Assembly (NCBI RefSeq): GCF_000737325.1
Contig: NZ_CP011125.1
Span: 10,181,945-10,245,944, forward strand
Length of the DNA stretch: 64,000 nucleotides
Direction of reading: 5' to 3'
Source of the DNA: Sandaracinus amylolyticus
GTDB lineage: Bacteria; Myxococcota_A; Polyangia; Polyangiales; Sandaracinaceae
Positions 35,205 to 42,328 of this stretch are shown one piece after another. The notes beneath the pieces are model-generated. The model was not told the DNA's origin. It did not search any database and saw only the letters and a program-made list of their open reading frames with translations. The translations under genes were made by a program, and so were the position numbers. Position 1 is the stretch's first letter. Each line of letters starts with the position of its first letter.

Positions 35205-36305
35205 GTGAGCAGTGCGGTCGAGGCGCTCGTCGTCGACGAAGAGGTGAGCGCGCCGTCGCGCGGGCGCGTCGCGGAATTCCTGCTCACCGGCGGGATCACG
35301 CTGCTGCTCTTCCCGCTCTCGTGGCTGCTGCGCGCGCACGTCGGGCTCGATGCGTCGGAGCTCGCGTTCGGGTTCCTGTTCTTCCACGCGGCGCACGTGA
35401 TCAACGATCCGCACTTCGCGGTCACCTACCTGCTCTTCTACGACGACGTGCGCGAGCGTGTGCTCGGCGCGTCGATCCCACGTGCGCAGCGGATTCGCTA
35501 CGTGATCGCGGGGTTCGTGGTGCCGCTCGTGCTCGTGACGTGGGCGGGCGCCGCGATGGTGCTGCGCTCCGCGCAGTCGCTCGGGTGGATGGTGCAGCTG
35601 ATGTTCGTGCTCGTCGGCTGGCACTACGTGAAGCAGGGCTTCGGCGTGCTCACCGTGCTCTCGATGCGGCGCGGCGTGCGCTTCGATCAGAACGAGCGGC
35701 GCGTGATCCTCGCGCACTGCTACGCAGCGTGGATCTACGCGTGGGCGAGCCCCTCGACGCCGGCGGGCGAGTTCGTCGAGAAGGGCGTCGTCTACTGGGC
35801 GATGGCGCGCCCCGCGTGGCTCGAGCTCGTCAGTGCGATCGCGCTCGCGATCACGACCGTGCCGTTGGTGATCGTGCTCGCGCGTCGATGGCGGACTCTC
35901 CCGCTCGCGCCGCTCTCGGGCTTCCTCGTCACGGTGTGGGCGTGGACCGTGTGGTCCAACGCCGATCCGCTGGTGCGCTACGCGATCCCCGCGCTGCACG
36001 CGGTGCAGTACTTCTACTTCGTCGCGCTGATGCGCGGGAATCGCGCGCGCGCCGAGGAGGCACCGCCGACGCTCGGACGTCCCGTCGCGCTGCGGCTCGG
36101 TCTGCTCGCGCTCTCCGCGCTCGCGCTCGGATGGCTGCTCTTCCGCGGCGGCCCCGCGCTGCTCGACGACGGGCTCGCGAGCGACGGACCGCTCGGACCG
36201 ACGCCGTTCTTCGCGGCCTTCTTCGTCGTGGTGAACGTGCACCACTACTTCATGGATCACGTGATCTGGCGCCGAGAGAACCCCGAGGCGCGCTGGCTGC
36301 GCTGA
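35205..36305 (+). CDS. Polytopic membrane protein with conserved His clusters
   Basis: This 366-residue protein is not recognised. It has about nine membrane spans (FLLTGGITLLLFPLSWLL, YVIAGFVVPLVLVTWAG and others). Several His clusters lie at the ends of spans: FFHAAHVINDPHFA, VGWHYVKQGFG, AHCYAAW and NVHHYFMDHVIW. Such clusters are typical of membrane di-iron enzymes (desaturases, hydroxylases), but the exact HxxxH and HxxHH boxes are not present, so that is only a suggestion. The start is GTG 35205. It is followed by the kinase gene 79 bp downstream. Confidence 0.78.
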   Translation: MSSAVEALVVDEEVSAPSRGRVAEFLLTGGITLLLFPLSWLLRAHVGLDASELAFGFLFFHAAHVINDPHFAVTYLLFYDDVRERVLGASIPRAQRIRYVIAGFVVPLVLVTWAGAAMVLRSAQSLGWMVQLMFVLVGWHYVKQGFGVLTVLSMRRGVRFDQNERRVILAHCYAAWIYAWASPSTPAGEFVEKGVVYWAMARPAWLELVSAIALAITTVPLVIVLARRWRTLPLAPLSGFLVTVWAWTVWSNADPLVRYAIPALHAVQYFYFVALMRGNRARAEEAPPTLGRPVALRLGLLALSALALGWLLFRGGPALLDDGLASDGPLGPTPFFAAFFVVVNVHHYFMDHVIWRRENPEARWLR

Positions 36306-36384
36306 TCCCCGAGCACGGATCGTCCGCGTCGCTTTTTTGACCGGGATCTCCGTTGCCCCGAAGGTCGCCGCTGGAGGCTCGGCG

Positions 36385-37356
36385 ATGGAAGCAGCGGAGC
36401 GTTCGGAGCTGCGGGGAAGGATCCTGGACGGCCGCTATCTCGTCGGCGAGGTCCTCGGGATCGGCGGCACCGCGGTGGTCTTCGAGGCAGAGCGCATCGA
36501 CGACGGCGCGGACGTCGTCGTCAAGACGCTGCGCCCGATCTTCGTCGACAACCCCGACCTCGTGCGCCGCCTGCGCCGCGAGGGCGAGGTCGCGCGCACC
36601 GTCGCGCACCCCGGCATCGTGCCGGTGATCGACGAGGGCGTGCTCCCCGACGGCTCGCCCTACCTCGTGCTCGAGCGCGTGCGCGGCGAGTGCATGGCGC
36701 GCCTGCTGCGTCGCGTCGGCACGCTCGCGCCCGAGGTGGTCGGCGCGATCGTCATGCGCGTCGCGACGATCCTCCACGCCGCGCACGCCCACGGCTACGT
36801 GCACCGCGACGTGAAGCCCGAGCACATCGTGATGGATCGCGACGTCGACGGATCGCTGCGCGTGCGGCTCCTCGACTTCGGCGTGTGCGCGTCGGATCGC
36901 GCGCCCGCCGACGAGCGACAGCGCGAGGTCGGTCGGGTGTTCGGCACGCCGAGCTACGTCTCGCCCGAGCAGGCGTCGGGTGATCCCGACGTCGACGCGC
37001 GCGCCGACGTGTTCGGCATGGGCGTGGTGATGTTCGAGGCGCTCACCGGGCGTCTTCCGTTCACGGGATCGAACGTCGCGAACCTGCTGCGCCGCATCAT
37101 CCGCGAGGACGCGCCGCGCGCCGGGCTCATCCGCCACGATCTCGACTTCGCGTGGGACGAATTCGTCGCCCGTGCGATGGCGCGCGTGCAGGACGATCGG
37201 TTCCCGACGATGCGCGCGCTCGCGCGCGGCGTCGCGCCGCTGGTCGGCGATCGACGCATCGCCGAGAGCCGCCTGCTCGCGCTGCTCGAGTCGCGTGGCA
37301 TCGCCGCCGACGGCGAGCGCACGCGGCCCGACACCGCGGCGATCCGCGCGGCCTGA
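36385..37356 (+). CDS. Ser/Thr protein kinase (Hanks type)
   Basis: This 323-residue kinase contains all key sites: Gly-rich loop VLGIGGTAVVFEAE, Lys in VVVKTLRPIF, catalytic loop YVHRDVKPEHIVM, DFG in LLDFGVCAS, and activation end GTPSYVSPEQA. The C-terminal part after about residue 280 is short and has no membrane segment, so it is a soluble kinase. ATG 36385 was chosen because GGAGG (36373-36377) is well placed; TTG 36337 would add 16 residues. The gene is followed by SixA with a 4-bp gap, so they are likely co-transcribed. A kinase next to a phosphatase is suggestive, but SixA acts on phosphohistidine, not on Ser/Thr. Confidence 0.93.
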   Translation: MEAAERSELRGRILDGRYLVGEVLGIGGTAVVFEAERIDDGADVVVKTLRPIFVDNPDLVRRLRREGEVARTVAHPGIVPVIDEGVLPDGSPYLVLERVRGECMARLLRRVGTLAPEVVGAIVMRVATILHAAHAHGYVHRDVKPEHIVMDRDVDGSLRVRLLDFGVCASDRAPADERQREVGRVFGTPSYVSPEQASGDPDVDARADVFGMGVVMFEALTGRLPFTGSNVANLLRRIIREDAPRAGLIRHDLDFAWDEFVARAMARVQDDRFPTMRALARGVAPLVGDRRIAESRLLALLESRGIAADGERTRPDTAAIRAA

Positions 37357-37360
37357 GCCC

Positions 37361-37801
37361 ATGCCGATCCTGGTGGTGCGTCACGGCGAGGCGATGGCCG
37401 CGCACGGAAACGACGAAGAGCGCGTGCTCTCGCTGCGTGGTCGCGACGAGGCGCGCGCGATCGCGAGCGCGCTCTCGCTACGCGGGATGGTGCCCGCGAT
37501 GATGATCGCGAGCCCGCTCGTGCGCGCGGTGCAGACCGCGGAGCTGCTCGCGCAGGGGCTCGGCTACGCCGGGCTGATCAGCGTCGATCGTGCCTTCGAG
37601 CCCCACGGTGACGCGCTGCGCGCCGAGCACCTGCTCACGAGCGTGCCGGGGCTCGTCGTCGCGGTGTCGCACGAGCCCTTCGTGCGCGTGATCACCGCGC
37701 GACTGACGGGACAGGCGTCGGTGAAGTCGTTCCGCACCGCGGAGTGCGCGCTGATCGACGGCGGGCGCGTGGTGCTGCGGCTCGACCCCGACACGGCGTG
37801 A
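37361..37801 (+). CDS. SixA-like phosphohistidine phosphatase
   Basis: This 146-residue histidine phosphatase has the RHG motif near its start (PILVVRHGEAMAAHG), the Arg in SPLVRAVQTAELL, and the second His in VAVSHEPFVRVI. These are the three catalytic parts of the SixA group, which removes phosphate from phosphorylated His, as in phosphorelays. The length is normal. It is the second gene of the kinase operon and converges with the epimerase gene, with 7 bp between the stops. Confidence 0.92.
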   Translation: MPILVVRHGEAMAAHGNDEERVLSLRGRDEARAIASALSLRGMVPAMMIASPLVRAVQTAELLAQGLGYAGLISVDRAFEPHGDALRAEHLLTSVPGLVVAVSHEPFVRVITARLTGQASVKSFRTAECALIDGGRVVLRLDPDTA

Positions 37802-37808
37802 TCGACGG

Positions 37809-38639
37809 TCACGCCGCGCCGGCGGCGATCGCGTCCTGGAGGCGCGGGTACGCCGGGCGGAAGCCGAGGTCGTCGCGGAGTCGTCGGCCATCGAGCAGCA
37901 TCTCGAACGCACGCGCGGCCTCGGCCGCCGAGCCGTCGGGCGGCGGCGCGCCGACCGACGCGAACAGCGTGGCGAGATCGGGCGCCTCGTCGTCGACGAC
38001 GTTGTAGACGCGGTGCGACGGCGACCGCGCGTCGAGGACGCGCGCGACCGCCTGCGCGACGTCGGCGTGGTGACCGAGCGACATGCGCTGCGTCGGCAGG
38101 AAGCCGCGCATCATCGGGACCACTTCCTCGACGTGGGGATCGCCGTCGCCGTAGACGAACGGGAGACGGAGCACGCGGACATCGAGGCCCTCGATCGCGA
38201 AGAGCGCACGCTCGGCGGCGAGCTTGCTCGCCGGATATCCCGCTGCCGGCGTGCACGGATCGTCCTCGCGCGCGTGGCGCCCGCCGTTCGCGCCGTACAC
38301 GAGCCCGGTGCTCGTGAACACGAAGCGCCTCACCGACGCGCCGCGTGCGGCGGTCGCGAGGTGCTGCGTGCCGAGGTCGTTGACGGCATGCGCCTGCTCC
38401 GGGGTCGCACCGCGGAAGAAGGCGGCGCAGTGCACGACCGCGTCGACGCCGTGCACCGCGGCGTCGAGAGACGCGACGTCGAGCAGGTCGCCCTGCACCA
38501 GCTCCACGCCGTGCTCGCGCAGCGACGCGGCACGGCTCGGATCGCGCACGAGCGCGCGAACGTCGTCGCCTCGCGAGGCGAGGCGGCGAGCGAGGCGACT
38601 TCCGACCTTTCCGGTCGCTCCGGTGACGAGGATCTTCAT
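37809..38639 (-). CDS. NAD(P)-dependent epimerase/dehydratase (extended SDR)
   Basis: This 276-residue enzyme has the nucleotide-binding motif MKILVTGATGKVGSRLARRL and the catalytic YPASKLAAERAL (Tyr-x-x-x-Lys) with Ser in VFTSTGLVYG. The fold matches extended SDR epimerases that act on nucleotide sugars or ketones. The substrate is unknown. It is divergent from the AraC-type regulator, with 86 bp between the starts, an arrangement usual for a regulator and the gene it controls. Confidence 0.93.
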   Translation of the reverse strand: MKILVTGATGKVGSRLARRLASRGDDVRALVRDPSRAASLREHGVELVQGDLLDVASLDAAVHGVDAVVHCAAFFRGATPEQAHAVNDLGTQHLATAARGASVRRFVFTSTGLVYGANGGRHAREDDPCTPAAGYPASKLAAERALFAIEGLDVRVLRLPFVYGDGDPHVEEVVPMMRGFLPTQRMSLGHHADVAQAVARVLDARSPSHRVYNVVDDEAPDLATLFASVGAPPPDGSAAEAARAFEMLLDGRRLRDDLGFRPAYPRLQDAIAAGAA

Positions 38640-38725
38640 GCGCCGACCGTAGCGACCCGCGCGGCGCGCGGATTGGAGAAAGCGGACCACGACGCGCGCC
38701 CCTTGTGCAGCGAGCGCGCGACGCC

Positions 38726-39523
38726 ATGCTCAGCGCCATGCACGTCGATCGCCGATCTCTCGCTCCGAGCAGCGCGCCGACCGCATCGGTCGTCGACGCG
38801 TTGCTCGTGCACGAGCCCGAGGCGGACGCGCCGCACGTGCTGATCCCGCGCGCCGAGATCGAGATCATCGTCCGCTTCGGCCCCACCGCGCGGAGAGGGA
38901 TCGACGCACACGCGCTCGGCGCGAGGGAGCGCGTTCGTCGCAAGGTCGTGCGCGGGACGCACCGCAGCGTGAGCGCGCGCCTTCGTCTGGGCGCGTCCGA
39001 GGCCGTGCTCGGCGTGCCCGCGTCGGAGATCGCAGGACGCGTCGTCGCGCTCGAGGATCTCTGGGGCGAGGCCGCGGCGCGCCACCTGTTCGAGCGGCTC
39101 GCCGCGTCGCGCGACGCGCTCGAGGCCGCGACGATCCTCGATGCCGCGATCGCCGAGCGCGTGCGGACCGATGCGCGGCCGTGCTCGCGTCTCGCGCTCG
39201 ACGCCGCGGCGAAGCTGCGCGACGCGTCCTCCGTCGGTGCGAACGTACAGGACGTGGCGGACGAGCTCGGCGTGACCGCGCGCCACCTCCGCCGCGTGTT
39301 CCGCGACGCGTTCGGGATCGCGCCGAAGGCGTTCGCGAAGCTCGCGCGCTTCCACCGCGCGCTCGGTGCTGCGCGCTCGGACGATCGCGTCGCCTGGGCG
39401 ACGATCGCGGCCCGCGCCGGCTACTGCGATCAGGCGCACCTGATCGCCGAATTCCGCGCGATCGCGGGCGCGCCTCCGCGCGCGCTGATCGGCGAGCTCG
39501 GGTCGGCCGCGTCGATCGGCTGA
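38726..39523 (+). CDS. AraC-family transcriptional regulator
   Basis: This protein of 265 residues has an AraC-type DNA-binding domain in the C-terminal 100 residues: VQDVADELGVTARHLRRVFRDAFGIAPKAF is the first helix-turn-helix, and WATIAARAGYCDQAHLIAEFRAIAGAPPRAL the second, with the usual GY-DQxHL signature. The N-terminal 160 residues carry an AraC-type ligand or dimer domain (HVLIPRAEIEIIVRFG). It probably controls the divergent epimerase gene. ATG 38726 or 38738 are both possible starts; GTG 38705 is less likely. Confidence 0.9.
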   Translation: MLSAMHVDRRSLAPSSAPTASVVDALLVHEPEADAPHVLIPRAEIEIIVRFGPTARRGIDAHALGARERVRRKVVRGTHRSVSARLRLGASEAVLGVPASEIAGRVVALEDLWGEAAARHLFERLAASRDALEAATILDAAIAERVRTDARPCSRLALDAAAKLRDASSVGANVQDVADELGVTARHLRRVFRDAFGIAPKAFAKLARFHRALGAARSDDRVAWATIAARAGYCDQAHLIAEFRAIAGAPPRALIGELGSAASIG

Positions 39524-39536
39524 GCGCCGCGATCGA

Positions 39537-39911
39537 TCACGTCAGGCGGCGCTTGTAGCGCTCGCCCCACTCGCGCATGCCGAGCAGGATCGGCTCGAGG
39601 CTGCGACCGAACGCCGTGAGCTCGTACTCCACGCGCGGCGGGACCTCGGCGTAGACGGTGCGCGAGACGAGCCCGTCCTCCTCGAGCTCGCGGAGCTGCA
39701 GCGTGAGCATGCGCTCCGAGCAGTTCGGTACGCGGCGGCGCAGCTCGCCGAACCGCAGCTTCCCGCCGAGCAGCCAGTAGAGCACCACGCCCTTCCAGCG
39801 CCCGCCGATCACGCCGAGCGTCGCCTCGACCGCGCAGTTCGAGCGCTGATCGTCGCCGCGCTTACTTCCCTTCTTGATAGTACCGGCGGTCTTTGTACGT
39901 ACTTGCGACAT
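39537..39911 (-). CDS. HxlR-family winged helix regulator
   Basis: This 124-residue protein has the HxlR core: NCAVEATLGVIGGRWKGVVLYWLLGGKLRFGELRRRVPNCSERMLTLQLRELEEDGLVSRTVYAEVPPRVEYELT, with a Cys at the usual redox position (SNCAVE) and a second Cys in the recognition region (VPNCSERM). HxlR proteins often sense quinones or electrophiles through such Cys. The Lys/Arg-rich N-terminus of 25 residues is an extension. It is divergent from the alcohol-dehydrogenase-like gene with 49 bp between starts, so it probably represses that gene. Confidence 0.93.
   Translation of the reverse strand: MSQVRTKTAGTIKKGSKRGDDQRSNCAVEATLGVIGGRWKGVVLYWLLGGKLRFGELRRRVPNCSERMLTLQLRELEEDGLVSRTVYAEVPPRVEYELTAFGRSLEPILLGMREWGERYKRRLT
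39874..39906. promoter_or_regulatory. Candidate promoter/operator for the alcohol-dehydrogenase gene
   Basis: Within the first codons of the HxlR gene there is an AT-rich stretch unusual for this DNA. It contains TTGATA at 39874-39879, tacgta about 16-17 bp later, and AGTAC at 39878-39882 repeated inverted as GTACT at 39899-39903. It could be the promoter of the gene at 39961 and an HxlR site. This rests on pattern alone. Confidence 0.3.
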
Positions 39912-39960
39912 CGGAAGCAGGGTACGAGAGACCGGCGCGCCTCACGAGGAGAAGACGAAC

Positions 39961-40971
39961 ATGAAGGCCTACGAGCTCCGTCCCGCCCCCGAGAACGACG
40001 CGCTGGTGCTCACCGATCGACCCTCGCCGCCGCTCGGCGCGCGCGACGTGCGGGTGCGGGTGCGCGCGGCCTCGCTCAACTATCGCGACCTGATCGTCCG
40101 CCGGAACGCGAAGAGCAGGAAGGCGTCGGTCGTGCCGCTCTCCGACGGCGCCGGCGAGGTGATCGAGGTCGGCGCGGAGGTCACGCGATGGAAGATCGGC
40201 GATCGCGTCGCGGCGTCGTTCTTCCCCACCTGGCAGAGCGGGCTGCTCTCCGACTTCCATCACGCGAACGCGCTCGGCGGTGGGCGCGACGGGATGCTCG
40301 CGGAGGAGGTCGTGCTCGACGAGTCGGCGTGGGTCGCGATCCCGTCGCACCTCTCGTTCGAGCAGGCCTCGACGCTGCCGTGCGCAGCGGTGACGGCGTG
40401 GCACGCGCTCTTCGAGACCACGCACGTGGTCGCGCCGGGCGACGTGGTGCTCGTGCAGGGCACCGGCGGCGTCTCGGTGTTCGCGCTGCAGCTCGCGAAG
40501 GCCGCGGGCGCGCAGGTGATCCTCACGTCGAAGAGCGCGGAGAAGCGCGAGCGGGCGCGCGCGCTGGGCGCCGATCACGTGATCGACTACGTCGCGGAGC
40601 CGAAGTGGGGAGAGCGCGCGAAGGCGCTCACCGGCGGACGCGGCGTGGACCTCGCCGTCGAGGTCGGTGGGCCCGGCACGTTCGACCAGTCCGTCGCCTC
40701 GCTGCGCTACGGCGGCACGATGGGCCTGATCGGCGTGCTCACCGGGACGCGCGGCGAGATCGACACGTACGCGCTCTTCCACAAGGCGCTGCGCGTCGCG
40801 GGTGTGTACGTGGGCTCGGTCGCGATGTTCGAGGCACTGAGCCGCGCGCTCGAGGCGGCGAAGATCGAGCCGGTGATCGATCGTGTGGTCCCGTGGCGCG
40901 ACGCGCGCGAGGCGTACGCGCGGCTCGCGAGCGGAGAGCACTTCGGGAAGGTCGTGCTCGCGATCGACTGA
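39961..40971 (+). CDS. Zinc-type alcohol dehydrogenase/quinone reductase family (MDR)
   Basis: This 336-residue protein belongs to the medium-chain dehydrogenase superfamily. N-terminal catalytic features are SLNYRDLIVRRN, SDGAGEVIEVG and the pocket residues in FPTWQSG. The NAD(P) site is VLVQGTGGVSVFALQLAKAAGAQVILT. Zinc-binding Cys residues are missing, so it is probably a zinc-free quinone oxidoreductase type. The usual length is kept. GAGGAGAAG is well placed before ATG 39961. The HxlR gene next to it points to a response to electrophiles. Confidence 0.93.
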   Translation: MKAYELRPAPENDALVLTDRPSPPLGARDVRVRVRAASLNYRDLIVRRNAKSRKASVVPLSDGAGEVIEVGAEVTRWKIGDRVAASFFPTWQSGLLSDFHHANALGGGRDGMLAEEVVLDESAWVAIPSHLSFEQASTLPCAAVTAWHALFETTHVVAPGDVVLVQGTGGVSVFALQLAKAAGAQVILTSKSAEKRERARALGADHVIDYVAEPKWGERAKALTGGRGVDLAVEVGGPGTFDQSVASLRYGGTMGLIGVLTGTRGEIDTYALFHKALRVAGVYVGSVAMFEALSRALEAAKIEPVIDRVVPWRDAREAYARLASGEHFGKVVLAID

Positions 40972-41039
40972 GCGGACGACGACGAGGCGTGGTGCGCAGG
41001 CCCTTGTGGCGATGAGGCGCGCGAGCATGTCCTCGCACG

Positions 41040-42164
41040 ATGACGCGTGTGTGGATGTGCCTCGCCGCGACCGTCGTGATCGGCTGCGGCTCGTCTTCGG
41101 AGGAGAGCGCCGAGCGAGCCGCGCCTGCGCCGCAGCAGGCTGCGACGACGGCGATCCCCGATCCCGCGCCGGCCCAGGCGCTCGGCGGGATCCAAGCGCT
41201 GCCCGAGGCGCGGTTCGAGCGGCGCGAGGCGCTGCTCGGCCGCGCGCTCTTCCACGATCCGCGCTTGTCCGGTGATGGCTCGGTCGCGTGCGTCACGTGC
41301 CATCAGCTCGAGCACGGCGGCGCCGAGCCGCGGCGCACGTCGATCGGGATCGGCGGTCAGGTCGGCCCGATCAACTCGCCGCCGGTGCTGAACGCGGCGC
41401 TCAACTTCGTGCAGTTCTGGGACGGACGCGCGCCCGATCTCGAGACGCAGTGCGCGGGGCCGATCACGAACCCGCTCGAGATGGGCTCGAGCTGGGATCG
41501 TGTGCTCTCCGTCATCCAGAACGATCCGACGTACGCGGCGGAGTTCGCGGCGGTGTTCGGCGGCGAGCGCCCGATCTCGCAGGAGAACGTGCAGAGCGCG
41601 ATCGCCGAGTACGAGCGCATGTTGATCACGCCGGGTCGCTTCGACCGCTTCGTGCGCGGCGACGCGAGCGCGCTGACCGACGAGGAGCGTCGCGGCTACG
41701 CGCTCTTCGTGAGCGTCGGGTGCACCGCGTGCCACACCGGACCGAACCTCGGCGGCACGATGTACCAGCGCATGGGCCTGGTGCGCGACTACTTCCAGGA
41801 CGTCGGGAGGCCGCTCACCGAGGCCGACATGGGCTGTTACAACGTCACGCACGACGAAGCGGATCGTCATCGCTTCAAGGTGCCGACGCTGCGCAACGTC
41901 GCGCTCACCGCGCCGTACCTGCACGACGGATCGCAGGCGACGTTGCCCGAGGTGGTGCGCGTGATGGGCCGCTACCAGCTCGGCCGCGAGCTGAGCGACG
42001 AGCAGGTGCGCTCGATCGTCGCGTTCCTGAACTCGCTGAGCGGCGAGGTCCCGCGCGACGCGTTCCCGGAGACGCCCACCGCGACCCCGAGCGCGCCGCC
42101 ACCGCCCGACAGCGAGACTCCGCCCGCCGAGCGCCCGAGCAGCGAAGCGCCGACCGCGCGGTGA
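41040..42164 (+). CDS. Di-heme cytochrome c peroxidase-family lipoprotein (CcpA/MauG)
   Basis: This 374-residue protein begins with MTRVWMCLAATVVIGC, a lipoprotein-type signal, and then a Pro/Ala-rich linker. It has two c-heme sites: CVTCH in VACVTCHQLEHGG and CTACH in VGCTACHTGPNLGG. RFDRFVRGDASALTDEERRGYALF is the usual stretch between the halves, and the distal Met/His region (TLRNVALTAPYLHDGSQATL) is recognisable. Such enzymes reduce hydrogen peroxide in the periplasm or oxidise other substrates. The C-terminal 30 residues are a disordered Pro/Thr tail. A hairpin follows the stop. Confidence 0.93.
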   Translation: MTRVWMCLAATVVIGCGSSSEESAERAAPAPQQAATTAIPDPAPAQALGGIQALPEARFERREALLGRALFHDPRLSGDGSVACVTCHQLEHGGAEPRRTSIGIGGQVGPINSPPVLNAALNFVQFWDGRAPDLETQCAGPITNPLEMGSSWDRVLSVIQNDPTYAAEFAAVFGGERPISQENVQSAIAEYERMLITPGRFDRFVRGDASALTDEERRGYALFVSVGCTACHTGPNLGGTMYQRMGLVRDYFQDVGRPLTEADMGCYNVTHDEADRHRFKVPTLRNVALTAPYLHDGSQATLPEVVRVMGRYQLGRELSDEQVRSIVAFLNSLSGEVPRDAFPETPTATPSAPPPPDSETPPAERPSSEAPTAR

Positions 42165-42172
42165 TCGACGAA

Positions 42173-42191
42173 TGCGTGCTCCGAGCACGCA
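42173..42191 (+). terminator. Hairpin after the peroxidase gene
   Basis: TGCGTGCT (42173-42180) pairs perfectly with AGCACGCA (42184-42191), 8 bp after the peroxidase stop. The sequence that follows (tctcgc) is not a U-run, so the terminator role is inferred from place. Confidence 0.5.
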
Positions 42192-42328
42192 TCTCGCATC
42201 GCGCGCCGCGCCCCGGATACGCTCTCGTTCCGTCGATCTCCCTCGTTCTGCGCTCAGAACTTCCAGGCTCCCAAGGCGTCTAGGGCGCCCGTGGTCAGTG
42301 GTAGCCTGGCTCACGAGGGAGGCTCTGG

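Noticed and set aside
36327-36340. T-run (gctttttt) as a terminator for the His-rich membrane protein
   Set aside because: Only a 4-bp stem (CGGA/TCCG) stands before it, too weak to support a call.
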